NCBI GenBank assembly: GCA_018340805.1
Contig: JACMZG010001914.1
Location: 44,471,414 to 44,535,413 of the forward strand
Source: Microvelia longipes
Lineage: Eukaryota; Arthropoda; Insecta; Hemiptera; Veliidae
Direction of reading: 5' to 3'
Length of the DNA stretch: 64,000 nt
The notes beneath the pieces were generated by a model. The model had not been told where the DNA came from, did not search any database, and saw only the letters and a program-made list of their open reading frames with translations. Positions 13,131 to 26,442 of this stretch are shown in pieces (position 1 is the first letter of the stretch; every line of letters begins with the position of its first letter). The position numbers were made by a program, and so were the translations under genes.

Positions 13131-14360
13131 GCTATCTGACTTGTCTGACTCCAAGGTTTGAAGGTCCGCACTACGTCGTGTTCAGCTCAGGTGAAGGTTT
13201 TTATCGTTAAACTACTTAAAAAACAAGGCCTTACTTAAATCACCTTAGCTGCAGTGATCCTGTCTACTGGGCATTGGCTTCCTTAAGTTGCATTCTAGAG
13301 AGATGTTACTGGTTTCAAGTTTCTGAACTATAATGAGAAAAGTTGGCTAAACTGACATCAATTGAATTTTTGATACTAATTTGACGAATAATAATGTATT
13401 TGATTGGACACCACTATTACGCATCACTCGTATCATATCACGCAATCATAAATTATACTGACTAGAAATGATAAAATTTTGTATCGAAGAAGTGATTTTT
13501 TAAAAAATTTAGAACTGAAAGAAATTTTTAAATGGATCTCTAACAAAAGGTTAACCGAGGAACAATGAGTCAAAACAGTGGGAAAGGGAGCAACTTTGAG
13601 TCCTTTTTTTTATTTTAAAACATTATCTGGTGTTCACGATAAAGTTAGAAAAATGAATGGCGGGTATTTTAAGCGATTTTTTCCAAACAGCTATTCCAAA
13701 TGGTTTTGTTGAATTTTTCCAACATTGAATGACAAAACCTCCAACTCATTCCCTTGTCCCCTCCAGATATCTTATTGACTAATTGTAATTTTCCCCTATT
13801 TAAGTTATAATAAAATTTAAAACAATTACAACGAATGATTAGGTATTATTTGAATTGTTTTGTGCGTTATTGTATATTTAATAACAATAAGTATACAATT
13901 GTTCCTGTGTGGAACTTAAGTGGAATGCCTTTGGAAAATTTCACTTATGAAGTCGAACTTTGCAACTTTCTAGCATCAATATATTAGGAGCTATGATGAT
14001 AACAGCACATGCATGCATACATATACACACATGGATACACACATGGATTCACACTCATACAGACTGACAACTCTGTAGAACCTTTCTGGGGGTTTTAAAA
14101 TCACCTGATACGGACAATCCAGGTGCAATCACAGTATCGTACTGTAAGTGCAACACATTGTAAGTGCAACACATTACATTTTCTATATATCTATCCTAAT
14201 TTGTATATAAGTAATAATAATTTACTTGTACTAATATGAATAAGCTTAACAAATTTACTAGTGTAGTGTCGTGTCGTGTAGTTTAGAGAGTGTTTATTGG
14301 CTGCATTTAACCCTAAATAACTCTTTACATTTTTCCTATTCCAAAATTGAATATTAAATT
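13131..14360. other. Unassigned AT-rich DNA
   Basis: No reading frame or repeat family was recognised. A small CACACATGGAT-type tandem lies near 14,020-14,060, and the 18-mer GTAAGTGCAACACATT is repeated near 14,140-14,175. Confidence 0.4.
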
Positions 14361-14367
14361 TGAATTA

Positions 14368-14585
14368 CAGTCTATCGTTTAGTTTAAAAATCCCCAAGGT
14401 CATAAGTATTTTGGGGATTGACAAATTAGATTATCTTACCCGTATTTTCTTGGTGATGTTTTTTTTACATTTCTTTTGTGTAGTTTTAGACACCAGTAGT
14501 GTGTAGTTTTGTGACAAGTCAGTTTAGACACCACTGATGGTCTCTAAACTGACCTGTCAAGAGTTTTAAACTAAACGATAGACTT
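14368..14585. mobile_element. Tc1/mariner-like MITE, TA target site, copy 2
   Basis: It has the same left end as the copy at 1,815 (CAGTCTATCGTTTAGTTTAA) and the complement TTTTAAACTAAACGATAGAC on the right. Both share the inner block CCCCAAGGTCATAAGTATTT. At about 218 bp it is an internally deleted form of the 437-bp copy. TA precedes the left end; the right boundary is slightly diverged. Confidence 0.7.
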
Positions 14586-14929
14586 TAGTAATAATTTTGG
14601 AGGTTATAATGATTTTATTGGTTGTAATTATTTGGGGACTGTCAGGTAGAATATCCTTTACTGGTATTCCCAACTTTTAGTTTAGTTGACCAGGCAGATG
14701 GTATCGTTAAGTTTGCACAGCTTGGGACAGATTTGAGTATTTTGCTTACAAATAAATTCTATTTAGTATAGGGTTTTCAGATATCCTCACATTTGTCAAT
14801 TTTCAGAATGTTCCTAAAAATTTGAATCTTAACTTTGCTTTACAGACAGCCTCCTTTAAAGTTACCTGCACCTCTTATTATTATTCTTTTTAACTTAAAA
14901 AGGCTGTGTTTACCGCAAGTTTGATGATC

Positions 14930-15080
14930 AGCTACAATCAGACCGATACATATCAGCTAACGTCGATACTTGCTGTTGGTATATCAGCTACGTCGATACT
15001 GCTGTTGGATATTCAGCTAACGTCGATACTTGCTGGGTATACAGCTACCGTCCAACATCAAGTATCGACAGTAGCTGCTG
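14930..15080. repeat. Degenerate ~36-bp tandem repeat
   Basis: About four units contain ATCAGCTAACGTCGATACT and TGCTGTTGG, with the last part inverted (CAACATCAAGTATCGACAG). A 69-codon frame across it has no recognisable motif. Confidence 0.6.
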
Positions 15081-16155
15081 CTTTTTGTTTAACGTTAGAA
15101 AATACAATTATTTGACTTGATAATTTTACAAATATCAATTATGAATATAAAGTATACCCACTTTGGATGGTTCCCGTATATCTACGCAAAAACACTTAGA
15201 GTCTACAACACAAGAAATAACAACAAAGAAATACAACAAAGAAAGGGTACATTTTATCCAAGGGAATTTTATCCAGGGATATTTTATGCATGTAAGTTTT
15301 ATCCGAGGACATATTATACAGGTACATTTTATCCGATGGTACATTTTACCTGGTTACCGTATAAATCAGTGACAGTTTAAAAAAGTAAAATTAAAGCAAC
15401 ATCGTCCGAAAGACGAATTAAAGCTCAAGGGAAGCATAATTTTTACATCGCACATAATTCAACAATATTAAATTTAATCGCCTCTTAAAAGAACTCTAAT
15501 AAAAAACCAAAGTACTCTTTAGAAAACTCAGTAATGTTAAGAAAATTTGACATCAACTAAAAAAACCGTTTAAGATGTAAAAGGAAAACTTAAATAGAAG
15601 GTTTTTTTAGAATAACAATTTTCTAAGAGTAGAGAAAGAAGAAAAAAGTTGATGCTTTAGAATTGTCGACACTGATGCTAAAGTTTGTGTGAAGACCTTT
15701 ACAGAGAAGTTTTTATTCCTGATTACAATGCTCTCTAGTGAATAGAAAGTGAAACAAATGATACATTAACATTGTTCTTGCCTCTACAGGAAGGCAAAGT
15801 ATTGTCGGTTCTTTGAATTTTTGTCTTGGTGAATTTGTCATTGATATTCAACACGTATGTGTGATTAAACTTGTTTTTCATTGGAGAAAAGTCTGGTAGA
15901 GCGAGTTGGTAGATACAAAATTGTATTAAATAGCAAAATTGCATCGTACCTTGTGGATTTTAATCAATTAATAGAAGTCTATAAGGCTAGTTGTGTTAGG
16001 GGTACTGTACTATGCTAATAACAAGTTTAGTTGTCTCTAGTTATTGTACAAACAATAAGTTGGGTGTACGTTCTATTTCTTTTCTAAATTAACCTAGATT
16101 TATGAATGTTATCTTAACATAACAAAACTAATCGGACACTGGGTACCTCTGTATT
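15081..16155. other. Unassigned AT-rich DNA
   Basis: Short overlapping open frames at 15,117-15,380 come from a small repeat based on ATTTTATCC. Frames at 15,735-15,944 (minus) have no recognised motif. Nothing here supports a gene call. Confidence 0.4.
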
Positions 16156-16690
16156 CTTAAAATAATACTATATATAAAAGAAACACTACTGATAACACGA
16201 AAGCCGGTTCACTGGTGCACTTAAGTAATGCTGCCACCCTAACAATATACAATTTTCTTAAAAAAAGTTGGCAATACTTCAGGTTGCTGAATTATTAAGT
16301 TCTATTATTAATTAATGACAGATTATTCATAAAATACTAATATAAATATCGGTGTATTACAATATTTAAAGCATTTTAAATTGTAATTTAACGTATTTAT
16401 TAAAATTATGTATAAAATGTTGTCCTCGTCAACTAAATGTAGATTCTTGTATTCCACCACCCTTTTGCCATCTAAGACCGGTTTTATTAAATACTCAGCA
16501 GGTGTTTTAAGTTATTATATTTGTTCTGTACGATCTTTCTTGGATATGTATGACACATATTTAAAATAATGTTTTGTTGTCAGGTTGGCAGCATTACTTA
16601 AGTGCACCAGTCATCCGGCTTTCGTGTTATCAGTGGAATTACATTGTGTTTACGGTCCTGTGCTCCTTCTATATATAGTATTATTCTAAG
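16156..16690. mobile_element. hAT-like MITE family A, copy 2
   Basis: Inverted ends and the long inner inverted repeat match copy 1. The flanks are TCTGTATT on the left and CCTGTATT on the right, 7 of 8 identical, which fits an aged 8-bp target-site duplication. There is no coding capacity. Confidence 0.85.
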
Positions 16691-17039
16691 CCTGTATTTT
16701 TCCTCACTACTTTTGAGCCCCATCTCCTGTCTCAGTATCATTATTATCCAGAGTTCATTATTATTAATTTAGGTTGTCATGACGACAGACTCGCTTCGCT
16801 CGTCCTTAGGATTATTACGTAATAAATCTGTTAGGGTTTTACAACACTTGGTTAGTTAAAGCTTGGAAAAGTAAAACAGAAGAGAATTCACGATGGACTT
16901 GCGGTCATACTCCGCTGCCCACTTGATATTAATTTAAATCTTTTAATTGAATTCACCACTATATTTGATTATTATACTTTGTTTTGTTGATTTGTTACAA
17001 TATGTTAGTTTTTCACATTTTTAGCTTACAGAAGAACTT

Positions 17040-17672
17040 AAAATCTATTATCTACTCCTTGTATTGTAAGTTCTATATACAGTCTTGTTATCTCACACTG
17101 TACTTTTACTCCCTAGGGAGGAAAAGTGAAAGTGTTGCCAACTTGACAGAATTTTTTAGTAAAATTTAGGAATTTTAGGAAATTTTTAGGATTTTTTCGG
17201 TGTTATGTTGGTACTACGGAGAATACAATATACACACACTAATGTTTAAATTACAATATAGTATTACACATTATTCTATTGACAGCTTACAATAAAATAA
17301 TGTGAAGATAGTGGCTTTATTCTCTCTTCATCAGAGTAATTGACATGGTAAGAATAAAAAGTAACACAATAAACAATTAAGGAGCTGAAGAATATATCAA
17401 TAGTTGTTAGTATTAGTTCTCTAGTCGTAGATAAAATTTAATATGCAACAAGGTATGAAAGTTTTCAGCTCTTGTATTATCTCCCTCCTCAAGCCTCGGG
17501 AGCCAAAATGTTAGTTAACTCCCTCGGTAAGCCTCGGGAGCTAACTAGTTTATCTCCCTCGGCCTACCGGCCTCGTGAGCTAATGAAGTTTCCTCCTTCG
17601 GTGCTGCCTTAGGACGAAACTTTAACTTGAGCTGTAAAACTTACTTTCATCCCTTGTTGCATAAATAACTAT
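17040..17672. repeat. ~640-bp dispersed repeat family, copy 1
   Basis: Matches 22,617-23,262 over its whole length. Landmarks are TCTACTCCTTGTATTGTAAG near the start and ACTTTCATCCCTTGTTGCAT near the end. Inside, TATGCAACAAGGTATGAAAG (about 17,441) is inverted relative to the end, so the last ~230 bp can fold back. The core has repeats of CCTCGGGAGC. No open frame is shared by the copies. It is probably a non-autonomous mobile element, but no clear TSD was seen. Confidence 0.75.
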
Positions 17673-18286
17673 TGTATGAAGTCAGACTTGCGAATCAGAT
17701 GTGTGCACGTTATGTTGCTCACTGATCTCATCCATTGAGTTGATTTCACAGACCACATACATTCTTTGGGATTATCGTGGGAATCGTACACCTTATGACA
17801 CCTTTTGGCGATTATATTAATTCAATTTTATTTCACTCATTTGTATTCAGTTTAACTTATATTCATTTTTACGTTATTGTATTGAATCGATTTTTCTATG
17901 TTCTTTAACTTGATTAAAAATACGCTTTTTCCGAACGCTCAAGAAATTGCAGTTGTTCTTATGTTTAAATTATATTAATAACAGGAAAATTAAAAAAAAA
18001 ATCAAATTTATTTATACATTTTTATGAATATTCTTATATGAAATTGCTTACTATCCTATAAAATTAAAATCTTATTATAAAACTGGGAATATTTTAATGT
18101 TCAACCAAAAGTTTGTATTTCTTTTAAATCTGGCTAGGTGGTTTGCAAGGCAGACAAATTTCCTGGTAATGCTTGTTTTCGCTCATTTGTTGGTATCATT
18201 TCATTATTTTAATCCGATAAAGCGTTCGAAAGTTATCGTGTCCCGTAGAAATGTCTATAGGAATAAAAACTCGTACATACATACAT

Positions 18287-18687
<401 letters not shown>

Positions 18688-18689
18688 TC

Positions 18690-19360
18690 CCAAAACAAAT
18701 TCGCTTAGAAAGTAGTTTACATTATTTTAATTTTTATCCAGATAATTTGAATGCAGGAAAATATGTAGAATAATTGCTCATTAATGTCTACTAAATATTT
18801 ATGAAATACCACGCTGTAAATAATTCGTACAAATTAAAGAGAATAGAAAATACTTGAAATTGGTTTAAAAAGAAGGAATTTAAACAAGTTAAAGGAAAAT
18901 AAAAGAAAAAAGAGATTTAGAAAAACCTTCAGTTAAGGGTCTTGGAAATTCTTAGAGCCCGCAAAGGCCCTAACTGGCTCTTCAAAAGAAATTTTCAGAT
19001 CCTTAATATCAATATGGTCTCTCTTTTCTCTTCTTCGTCCTTCTTCTAATTTATCTTCTTAAAATGTTCTCATCGGTTTCAATCGAGTGTAAAATTCGAA
19101 ATAAATGAAAAGATCAAAAGAAAATTACAATTAGGGACGTTAGGATTAAATCGCAGTATTAAAATATTTGCGTAAAGAATTATAATTCCTTTATTTTCTT
19201 TTTATTTTTGCGTAGGAGAAAAAAGGTTGGGTTTCGTCGATCTAGGGAGACTAAGCTCTCGTGTTGCAGCTAGACCATAGTTCTGTCCAACTATGGTCTT
19301 ATCTAAGGTGTCATTAAAGTTCCTGTAGCTTTTATTATAAACTGACTATAATTAATAGGC
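18690..19360. other. Unassigned AT-rich DNA
   Basis: No gene or repeat was recognised beyond short homopolymer and TTCTTC-type runs. Confidence 0.4.
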
Positions 19361-19784
19361 GAAGAGCCCAGGAGTGTTTTGTTAATAAAAAGTGTAATAG
19401 CTGGAACCGGTCTCAATTTTTCGTAAATACCTTCCTGAATAAGGATCTGCAATTCTGCCGACTCGTATCGGATGGGTGTCCCAGGCAGAACGCACTTAAG
19501 GGGTCAAAGGTTCTGCCTGGGATACCCATCCAATACGAGTCGGCAGAATTGCAGATCCTTGTTCAGGAAGGTATTTACGAAAAATTGAGACCGGTTCCAG
19601 CCATTACACTGTTTGTTAACTTGTGTGGTAAATTTGACCTGTAAAGTGCGTTCTGCCTGGGACACCCACCCGATACGAGTCGGCAGATGCAGATCCTTGT
19701 TCAGGAGGGTATTTACGAAAAATTAAGACCGGTTCCAGCCATTACACTTTTTATTAACAAAACACCCCTGGGCTCTTGGTCTAT
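19361..19784. repeat. Foldback satellite element, copy 1
   Basis: The outer ends are AGAGCCCAGGAGTGTTTTG and its complement CACCCCTGGGCTCTTGG. Between them are ~140-bp units containing CTGGAACCGGTCTCAATTTT and CTGCCGACTCGTATCGGATG. The left unit is inverted relative to the two right units, with the switch near 19,500. Three more copies with the same ends lie at 28,403, 33,067 and 36,541. Confidence 0.88.
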
Positions 19785-19953
19785 AATATGTGAAACAACA
19801 TTTTAAATACTAACAGACTATTTGGTGAAAACTGCTCAAGCATTCTTAAAAAAATACATATTTATAAGGGATTATTTAGGTAAAATCTTGACTTTATAAT
19901 TTTAAGCAAAACATAATACTTTTCTATGTAACTATTTTGTTGAGAGTCACCCG

Positions 19954-19957
<4 letters not shown>

Positions 19958-19999
<42 letters not shown>

Positions 20000-20142
20000 A
20001 TATATTTGAGTCCCTCTCCGTCAGACGAAGAACTTAGTTCGAAACGTTACCAAATTTCATGTAATTTTCTAAGTGTTTTCTATTTAAAATTCTTTATATT
20101 CAGTATATATATATATATATATAATATATATATATAATATAT

Positions 20143-20170
<28 letters not shown>
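19958..20170. repeat. (TA)n tracts flanking ~90 bp of unique DNA
   Basis: Two TA tracts (about 19,958-20,007 and 20,104-20,170) end in a short GTAT run immediately before the SINE at 20,190. Confidence 0.9.
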
Positions 20171-20182
<12 letters not shown>

Positions 20183-20189
20183 GTATGTA

Positions 20190-20775
20190 TGGAGTCACCC
20201 ATACGTGTGTGACACAGTGATTAAGGTACTCGGCCAATACACAGAATGAATGGACTTTAGTCATGGGTTCAATCCCAGCACGGGCCTCTAGGATTTTTAT
20301 GAGAGGGATAAAAATTCTGCGTACCTCGTCCTTCAGAAGGGACGTAAAGCCACTAGTCTCGAGCCTGAGGGTTGTTAGGTACTCGTTAAAGATCCCTTAC
20401 CCTAAACGAATCTGGGTATAGGCAAAGTTTTGAACCCTAATTGTAGATTCATTATATTACTATACTGTTTCTGCCTTGTAGTTTAAAGTGTGTGGAGGTT
20501 TGGTTTAACAGTGAGAGCACGTGTTGTTCCCAGTTTTCACTAGACTATAAGAGTCAGTGAAAATATGTATAATTGCTTGAAAAAGCATGAGAGGAACCAT
20601 AGATATTTACGGCTCTTCTGTCTAGATTAGATGAAATATACCTACACTTGAAATTAAAAGGAGTAAAACACTATCTTAGGGAGCTGGCAAAAAGGGCCCA
20701 ACAACGTGGCCTACTTGCCTGGTAGTTACTACCACTCCCCCCTTATTACTATCACTATTTCTAACTATGTTGTTG
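20190..20775 (+). mobile_element. tRNA-derived SINE (family 2), copy 1
   Basis: The head carries a likely A box (ACACAGTGATTAAGGTACTC) and a B box (GGGTTCAATCCCAGC), as in a tRNA-derived Pol III promoter. The long body includes GGAGCTGGCAAAAAGGGCCC and the tail is TATTACTATCACTA. A full-length relative lies in the opposite orientation at 57,795-58,365. About 570 bp is long for a SINE, so the body may contain part of a partner LINE tail; that is inference. Confidence 0.82.
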
Positions 20776-20904
20776 TGATGGAAAATAGTAAAATAATACT
20801 TGAACTTAGGAAAGATCACATGTCACATTGTACTGTCTCTATATTGTTAAAACACGATAGTTGAGTATGTTAAGTCAACATAGCATAAGATTTAGTTAAG
20901 ATAA

Positions 20905-21635
20905 ACTGGAAACGTATACTGAAGAGAGGTTACTTAGAAGTAAAACTGAAAGTATACTGAAGAGAGGTTACTTAGAGAGGTTACTTAGAATTAAAACTGA
21001 AAACGTATACTAAAGAGAGGTTACTATACTAAAGAGAGGTTACTTAGAATTAAAACTGAAAACGTATACTAAAGAGAGGTTACTTAGAATTAAAACTGAA
21101 AACGTATACTAAAGAGAGGTTACTTAGAATTAAAACTGAAAACGTATACTGAAGAGAGGTTACTTAGAAGTAAAACTGAAAACTAATACTGAAGAGGGTT
21201 ACTGAGAAGTAAAACTGAAAACATATACTGAAGAGGGGTTACTGAGAAGTAAAACTGAAGGAGGGGTTACTTAGAAGTAAAACTGAAAACTATACTGAAG
21301 AGAGGTTACTTAGAAGTAAAACTGAAACATTACTGAAGAGGGGTTACTTAGAAGTAAAACTGAAAAACTTAACTGAAAGGGTGAAAAACTGAAACTAATA
21401 CTGAAGAGGGGTTACTGAGAAGTAAACTGAAAATATACTGAAGAGGGTTACTTAGAAGTAAAACTGAAAACTTATACTGAAGAGGGGTTACTTAGAAGTA
21501 AAACTGAAAACGTATACTGAAGAGAGGTTACTGAGAAGTAAAACTGAAAACATATACTGAAGAGGGGTTACTTAGAAGTAAAACTGAAAACTTATATTGA
21601 AGAGGGGTTACTGAGAAGTAAAACTGAAAGTTGGA
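20905..21635. repeat. ~38-bp minisatellite, about 18-20 copies
   Basis: Units contain AGAGGTTACTTAGAAGTAAA and ACTGAAAACGTATACTGA. Early units keep AGAGAGG while later ones read AGAGGGG, so sub-families are ordered along the array. Several units have single-base losses. Confidence 0.95.
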
Positions 21636-21789
21636 TGGAAGCGCGATTCAGTACACTCGCAAGCCAAGCGTGTATCCAGCTTCTGTGGAAGATTTATAAT
21701 ACTATGGAATATCAAAGGTAGATATCTTATATCAAGTCTAAGTAAGAATATATCAAGTATAATAATAACATCAAATAAGAATATCAAGT

Positions 21790-22130
21790 ATAATAAAAGA
21801 TAAAGAAGTCTCTCCACTAATATATATTTTCATCCTAACAAGAGGTTATCATCAGTGCTAGCCGTTGATTAAAGAAGAGGTTGATAGATGAGTCTTACAG
21901 ATCAGATATCAAAGATAGACATAGATCAAAGATATCAAAGATAGAGTCTATCTTTGAAGAGATAGAGTCTATCTCAAAGATAGAGTCTATCTTTGATATC
22001 TGATCTATAAGACTCATCTATCACCCTCTTCTTTATTCAACGGCTAGCACTGATGATGACCTCTTGTTAGGTTGAAAGTGCTTTGCTATAGAAAATATAT
22101 TTTTGTGGAGAGACTTCTTTATCTTTTATT
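21790..22130. repeat. ~340-bp palindrome of Penelope-terminus type
   Basis: The left arm from AGATAAAGAAGTCTCTCCAC is repeated in inverse to GGAGAGACTTCTTTATCTTT at the right. The centre is a run of TATCTTTGA/TCAAAGATA words. Each arm contains a GATGATGACC...GAAA-like block (right arm 22,050-22,077). The same GTGGAGAGACTT word occurs near 54,020. It resembles folded terminal repeats of Penelope-like elements. Confidence 0.75.
22050..22077 (+). ncRNA. Hammerhead-like motif in palindrome arm
   Basis: Exact CTGATGA core, one unpaired T, stem GACCT/AGGTT with loop CTTGTT, then GAAA. TAGCA before and TGCTA after could form stem I. Similar blocks are at 43,931-43,964 (minus) and 53,955-53,990 (plus, core CTGAATGA). 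Confidence 0.35.
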
Positions 22131-22616
22131 AAGATGAACTCCATTAACGCTCACCTTAGTTCTTCAATATCAAGTATATTTTACTATACGGGAGGCGCGT
22201 ACTGTTTCCTGACGCACAAAGATGTGAATTCTACATCATATAATATGAGAATGTTTTTAATGAGAAGTTCTTAAAAAAATCAACTAGGTCAGTGTTTAAT
22301 AAATTAAATATTTACTAAAAATATTTTAAGGGAAAATGTCACTAATTAAATTCTTTCACCAGTTATTTCCTCACTTTGTTATTTAGGCTAAAAAGACAGA
22401 TTAGAAAGTTTAAACGCCGACTAAGGATTAAAAACATAGGAAAAGAGGACCCTGTTAAGAATTTAAGTACTTGACTAACTGAAGGGGGGGGGGATTAACT
22501 CTCTCAGACCCGGCCCTAAACGAGTTTTTAAATACCAGAAAAATCAAAAAAGGGCTCAAACTTTAATAAAATAAACCCATTTGTTAACAGCACGAACAAG
22601 TAGCCTGGTAAATATT
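22131..22616. other. Unassigned AT-rich DNA
   Basis: Nothing recognised; one G9 homopolymer near 22,485. Confidence 0.4.
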
Positions 22617-23262
22617 ATTTATCTACTCCTTGTATTGTAAGTTCTACATACAGTCTTGTTATCTCACACTGTAAATGTACTTTTACTCCTTAGGGAGGAA
22701 AAGTGAAAGTGTTGCCAACTTGACAGAATTTTTTAGTAATTTTTTTAGGAATTTTAGGAAATTTTTAGGCTTTTTTCGGTGTTATGTTGGTACTACGGGT
22801 AGAATATACAATATACACACGCTAATGTTTAAATTACAAATATAGTAATACACATTATTCTATTGACAGCTTACAATAAAATAATGTGAAGATAGTGGCT
22901 TTATTCTTTCTTCATCAGAGTAATTGACATGGTAAAAATAAACTAAACCAACACAATAACAATTAAGGAGCTGAAGAATATATTGATAGTTGTTAGTATT
23001 AGTTCTCTAGTCGTAGATAAAATTTAATATGAAACAAGGGATGAAAGTTATCAGCTCTCGTATTATCTCCCTCGTCAAGCCTCGGGAGTCAAAATGTTAG
23101 TTAACTTCTTCGGCAAGCCTCGGGAGCTTACTAGTTTATCTCTCTCGGCCTACCGGCCTCGTGAGCTAATGAAGTTTCCTCCTTCGGCGCTGCCTTAGGA
23201 CGAAACTTTAACTTGAGCTGTAAAACTTACTTTCATCCCTTGTTGCATAAATAACTATTTTA
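22617..23262. repeat. ~640-bp dispersed repeat family, copy 2
   Basis: Same orientation and content as 17,040-17,672, with scattered substitutions and small indels. The GTTGCCAACTTGACAGAATT and CCTACCGGCCTCGTGAGC blocks are nearly unchanged. Confidence 0.75.
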
Positions 23263-23774
23263 CCAAGGGAATAACTAGTTGAGTCACTTTACTCCTGAGG
23301 CTGCTTATACTACTACTTCAGGTATAAATAAAGAAATTTAAAATATTATTTTCAACTGTTACATGAACTATATCTCGCTTCAAAATGCCTGGATGCAATT
23401 ATAAAATATTCATATGTTGATTTGTTTCAAAAACAATTCTTTCTCTTTTTCAGCAAGTAAAAAACACGTATTTAGGGAAATTCGTTTAAAGTTTTTTTTT
23501 ATTTAGTGGAAATTGAGTTATTTCTCGATTAAATAGATCTGAAACTACCCATTACTAGCAATAGAGAGAATTATAACATTTGGTCGATTTAATTTGACTA
23601 AAATATTTTAAAACTATTTCACTGTTATTGATATTTTGTGCAAGAATTAAATTAGGAACTTTTAAAATCAGACGATGAAACCAAAATTGCTGATAAATTG
23701 TTTGCCTACTTTCTCATTATTAAGCTAGTCAATGACTACTATTCTAATATTGTGAAAAGTTTTCAAAAAGTACT

Positions 23775-23775
23775 A

Positions 23776-23867
<92 letters not shown>

Positions 23868-23897
23868 TATTATATATATATTATATATATATATGTG
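23775..23897. repeat. (TA)n microsatellite
   Basis: TA tract ending in GTGTGTGTATGTATAT. The open frame across it is an artefact. Confidence 0.95.
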
Positions 23898-24451
23898 TGT
23901 GTATGTATATTGCTATATATTATATTTTCGTAAATAAGGCTTTTATGAGTATTGTGGCCGTGAATGTATTTTGCCAGGCCTAACCCCTACTTATGACAAG
24001 ACAATATTAATTATATCAAGACAAGTCTTACTTATGTGACAAGATAATTTTACTAATGACAGTGCACAAATAGGCAGATGGACAGTATTTGCAATGGTTA
24101 GATAGGAACATATTTGATCTCAAACTTAAGATATCATCTAGATCGCGATGGAAACTTTTTTTGTAGTTAAATTTATTTAATTTGACTACTTATGAAAAAA
24201 AAATTTTTCATACAAATACAGGATGTAAAAAAGTAGGCATAGAAATTATAAGTGCAATTTGCCTGAGTCAACACCCTGGTTACATCTAGGTATCATTTAA
24301 ATAAATAGAAAAGGAAAAATATTTTCATTCTACCTCAGCAAGAAACCAGCGACCCACTTTCAGTAAATAATAAATTAAAAGAAAATAATGTTAATGAAAT
24401 GTAAGGGTTGAAATAATAATGAAAATTGTATTCGAGGTACTTCTGGACTTT
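23898..24451. other. Unassigned AT-rich DNA
   Basis: No gene or repeat recognised. Confidence 0.4.
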
Positions 24452-24635
24452 TTCTCGCCACTTCTGATACGCTTCTCTCATCCTCGCTACATTGAATTCG
24501 CTACGCTCATCCTTGCCACTTCGGATACGCTTCGCTCATCCTCGCCACTTCGGATACGCTTCGCTCATCCTCACCACATTGGATTCGCTACGCTCATCCT
24601 CGCTAATTCGGATACGCTTCGCTCTTCAAAATAAA
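24452..24635. repeat. ~29-bp minisatellite
   Basis: Units of the type CTCATCCTCGCCACTTCGGA followed by TACGCTTCG, about six copies, alternating with ATTGGATTCGCTACG variants. A short relative (TCGCTTCGCTCGTCCT) occurs near 16,790. Confidence 0.85.
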
Positions 24636-24865
24636 AAATTTATATTGCAACACTTGTTCGAACTTGCTTCGCTCGTCCTCAGATAGTAATTGCATTAATC
24701 TTATTCCCGGCGGTTTAATCCAGATACTGACCTTTCGATGCTGCTTAACATTTATGATCCAACAAAACCCTTTTGATAAACTTGCCTTTTTGAAGCCAAA
24801 CAAAGTAGTAGTGTATTACAGTTAGTCGTAACATTCTTATATGGCAAACATTCTTTCAAGACTTG

Positions 24866-25195
24866 ACCACCTTATATGATTAGAACTTTGCCAAGACTTA
24901 ACCACCTTATATGATAACGATACAAAATATCAGAATATTCTAATTCTACTTCTTCTAAAAAAAATTTTAAAAGCCTATAATTTAGAGCTCTAGCTCTTAT
25001 TGTGTTAACCAATTTAATTACACGAGAAGTAACGTGTTCGATATTTAATCCAGATTTGCACAAGACTTGCTGGTGTATGATGCAGTGAATACTTATTAAA
25101 TTCTGGCCTTCCTCTTCGACCTTATCTCTAATCATTTTAACTGCACCATATTTTTCTCGGTCAAACTCGGCGCTCCGTCTGTTGTAACACTCACT
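24866..25195 (-). pseudogene. hAT transposase relic (GTF2IRD2/ZBED-like group)
   Basis: Read on the minus strand the frame contains a TTDGAP-like start (about 25,190), then IHCIIHQQVLCKSGL, VIKLVNTIRARALNYRLLKF and HIRWLSLGKVL. This order is typical of the catalytic half of hAT-type transposases domesticated or dispersed in animals (GTF2IRD2, ZBED and FAM200 relatives), where the W of RWLS is nearly invariant. The first part is frameshifted relative to the 87-codon frame at 24,872-25,135. No DNA-binding BED finger or C-terminal dimerisation region is seen, so this is a fragment. Confidence 0.8.
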
Positions 25196-26440
25196 AACTT
25201 ACTCCACGGTAAACAATATTTATTAATTGACCGTTCAATTTTTAACGGTCTTTATGTAATTTTTTCTTATCTTCCAGTTTTTGTTTCTCCAAACTTTAAA
25301 GTAAAAGTAACAATCCATTATTTCCTTATCTTGGTATCTAACTTTTCATATTAATTTTGAATTAAATAATTTATTTGCTTATATACCTAATATTTTTTTT
25401 AATTTTTTTATTTTTTATTTTTTCTAAACATTTTAATTTTACTCGCGGGCCGTAGTTATATAGCCCATGCTTGGTCTATATCATCTTTAGAAAGAACAAA
25501 TTTTTGTCAATATAATTACTAGTTACGCCATGAATCTAATAAATAAATAAATAATCTTTATTCCTCCCAAACAAATTGATTACATAGTACATAAATAAAT
25601 TAAAAATATTAGATTAGGTGAGCGCCCCCAAAAAAGCAAAGTGCTTGTACCCGGGGGCGGCCGCTAAATTTTACCATTTTCCGCGCCTTGTTATATTATG
25701 TATGTACCTGATATAATAAGTTGTTGATATGTACCTGCATATAATAAGTGAGCTATGAAGAGGAAAATCTTTAGAAAAACATTTTCTTTCTCAAAAATAC
25801 ATCAATAAAGATAAGTTTTGCTTTCCACTATTCTTTGTTGGACTTGAAATTGGAAAAAAAGAATTTGTGGGCCCATAAATAGCAATGTTGGTACGACTGG
25901 AGTTAGTGGAATAATATATATTGGTTAAGCTTCTAAATAGCGATCTACTGAGAAAAAAGAACTATATTTTAAATCTTATTCTTTCTTTTCTGAGGTAATA
26001 TCAAAATAACAGAGGTGAAGATCCTGTATTGGAAAGTTTTATTTGTCAATTAATGTAGGTTAATACCTTATTTTATTACCTTCCCTTTTATAGTTTTCAT
26101 GGTGTTTATTGTATTATTTATCTAGAGTTTTACCATTGGAAAATTTACTTCTAATTTTAGTTCAAAATAAATTATGGCTTAAACCCATCAATAACCTTTA
26201 AGTCAAAATTAGGGAATCGATTTTCTAAACAGGTACACTTGTACACGTGTTCCCTTTGGGTTCAGCTTCCGTACCAAGAGCCAGTCAGGATCCTCAGATC
26301 ACTATCACATACACTCACAAACACACACACTATGACATTTCACTCTAAACTACTCAGTATGTCTTCAAAACACCTACAATGCATAATTCAGGTGAAAACT
26401 CCGTTTCGAATTTTCATTGCTAGCACAATACATGGTTGAC
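25196..26440. other. AT-rich DNA with possible LINE tail
   Basis: Mostly unassigned. At about 25,537-25,680 an AATAAATAAATAAAT run followed by CTTTATTCCTCCCAAAC and a GC-rich block with GTGCTTGTACCCGGGGGC looks like the 3' end of a LINE in minus orientation, but no coding part or TSD was found. Confidence 0.35.
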
Positions 26441-26442
26441 AC

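Noticed and set aside
24872..25135. Independent small gene on the minus strand
   Set aside because: Its motifs place it inside a longer frameshifted hAT transposase relic.
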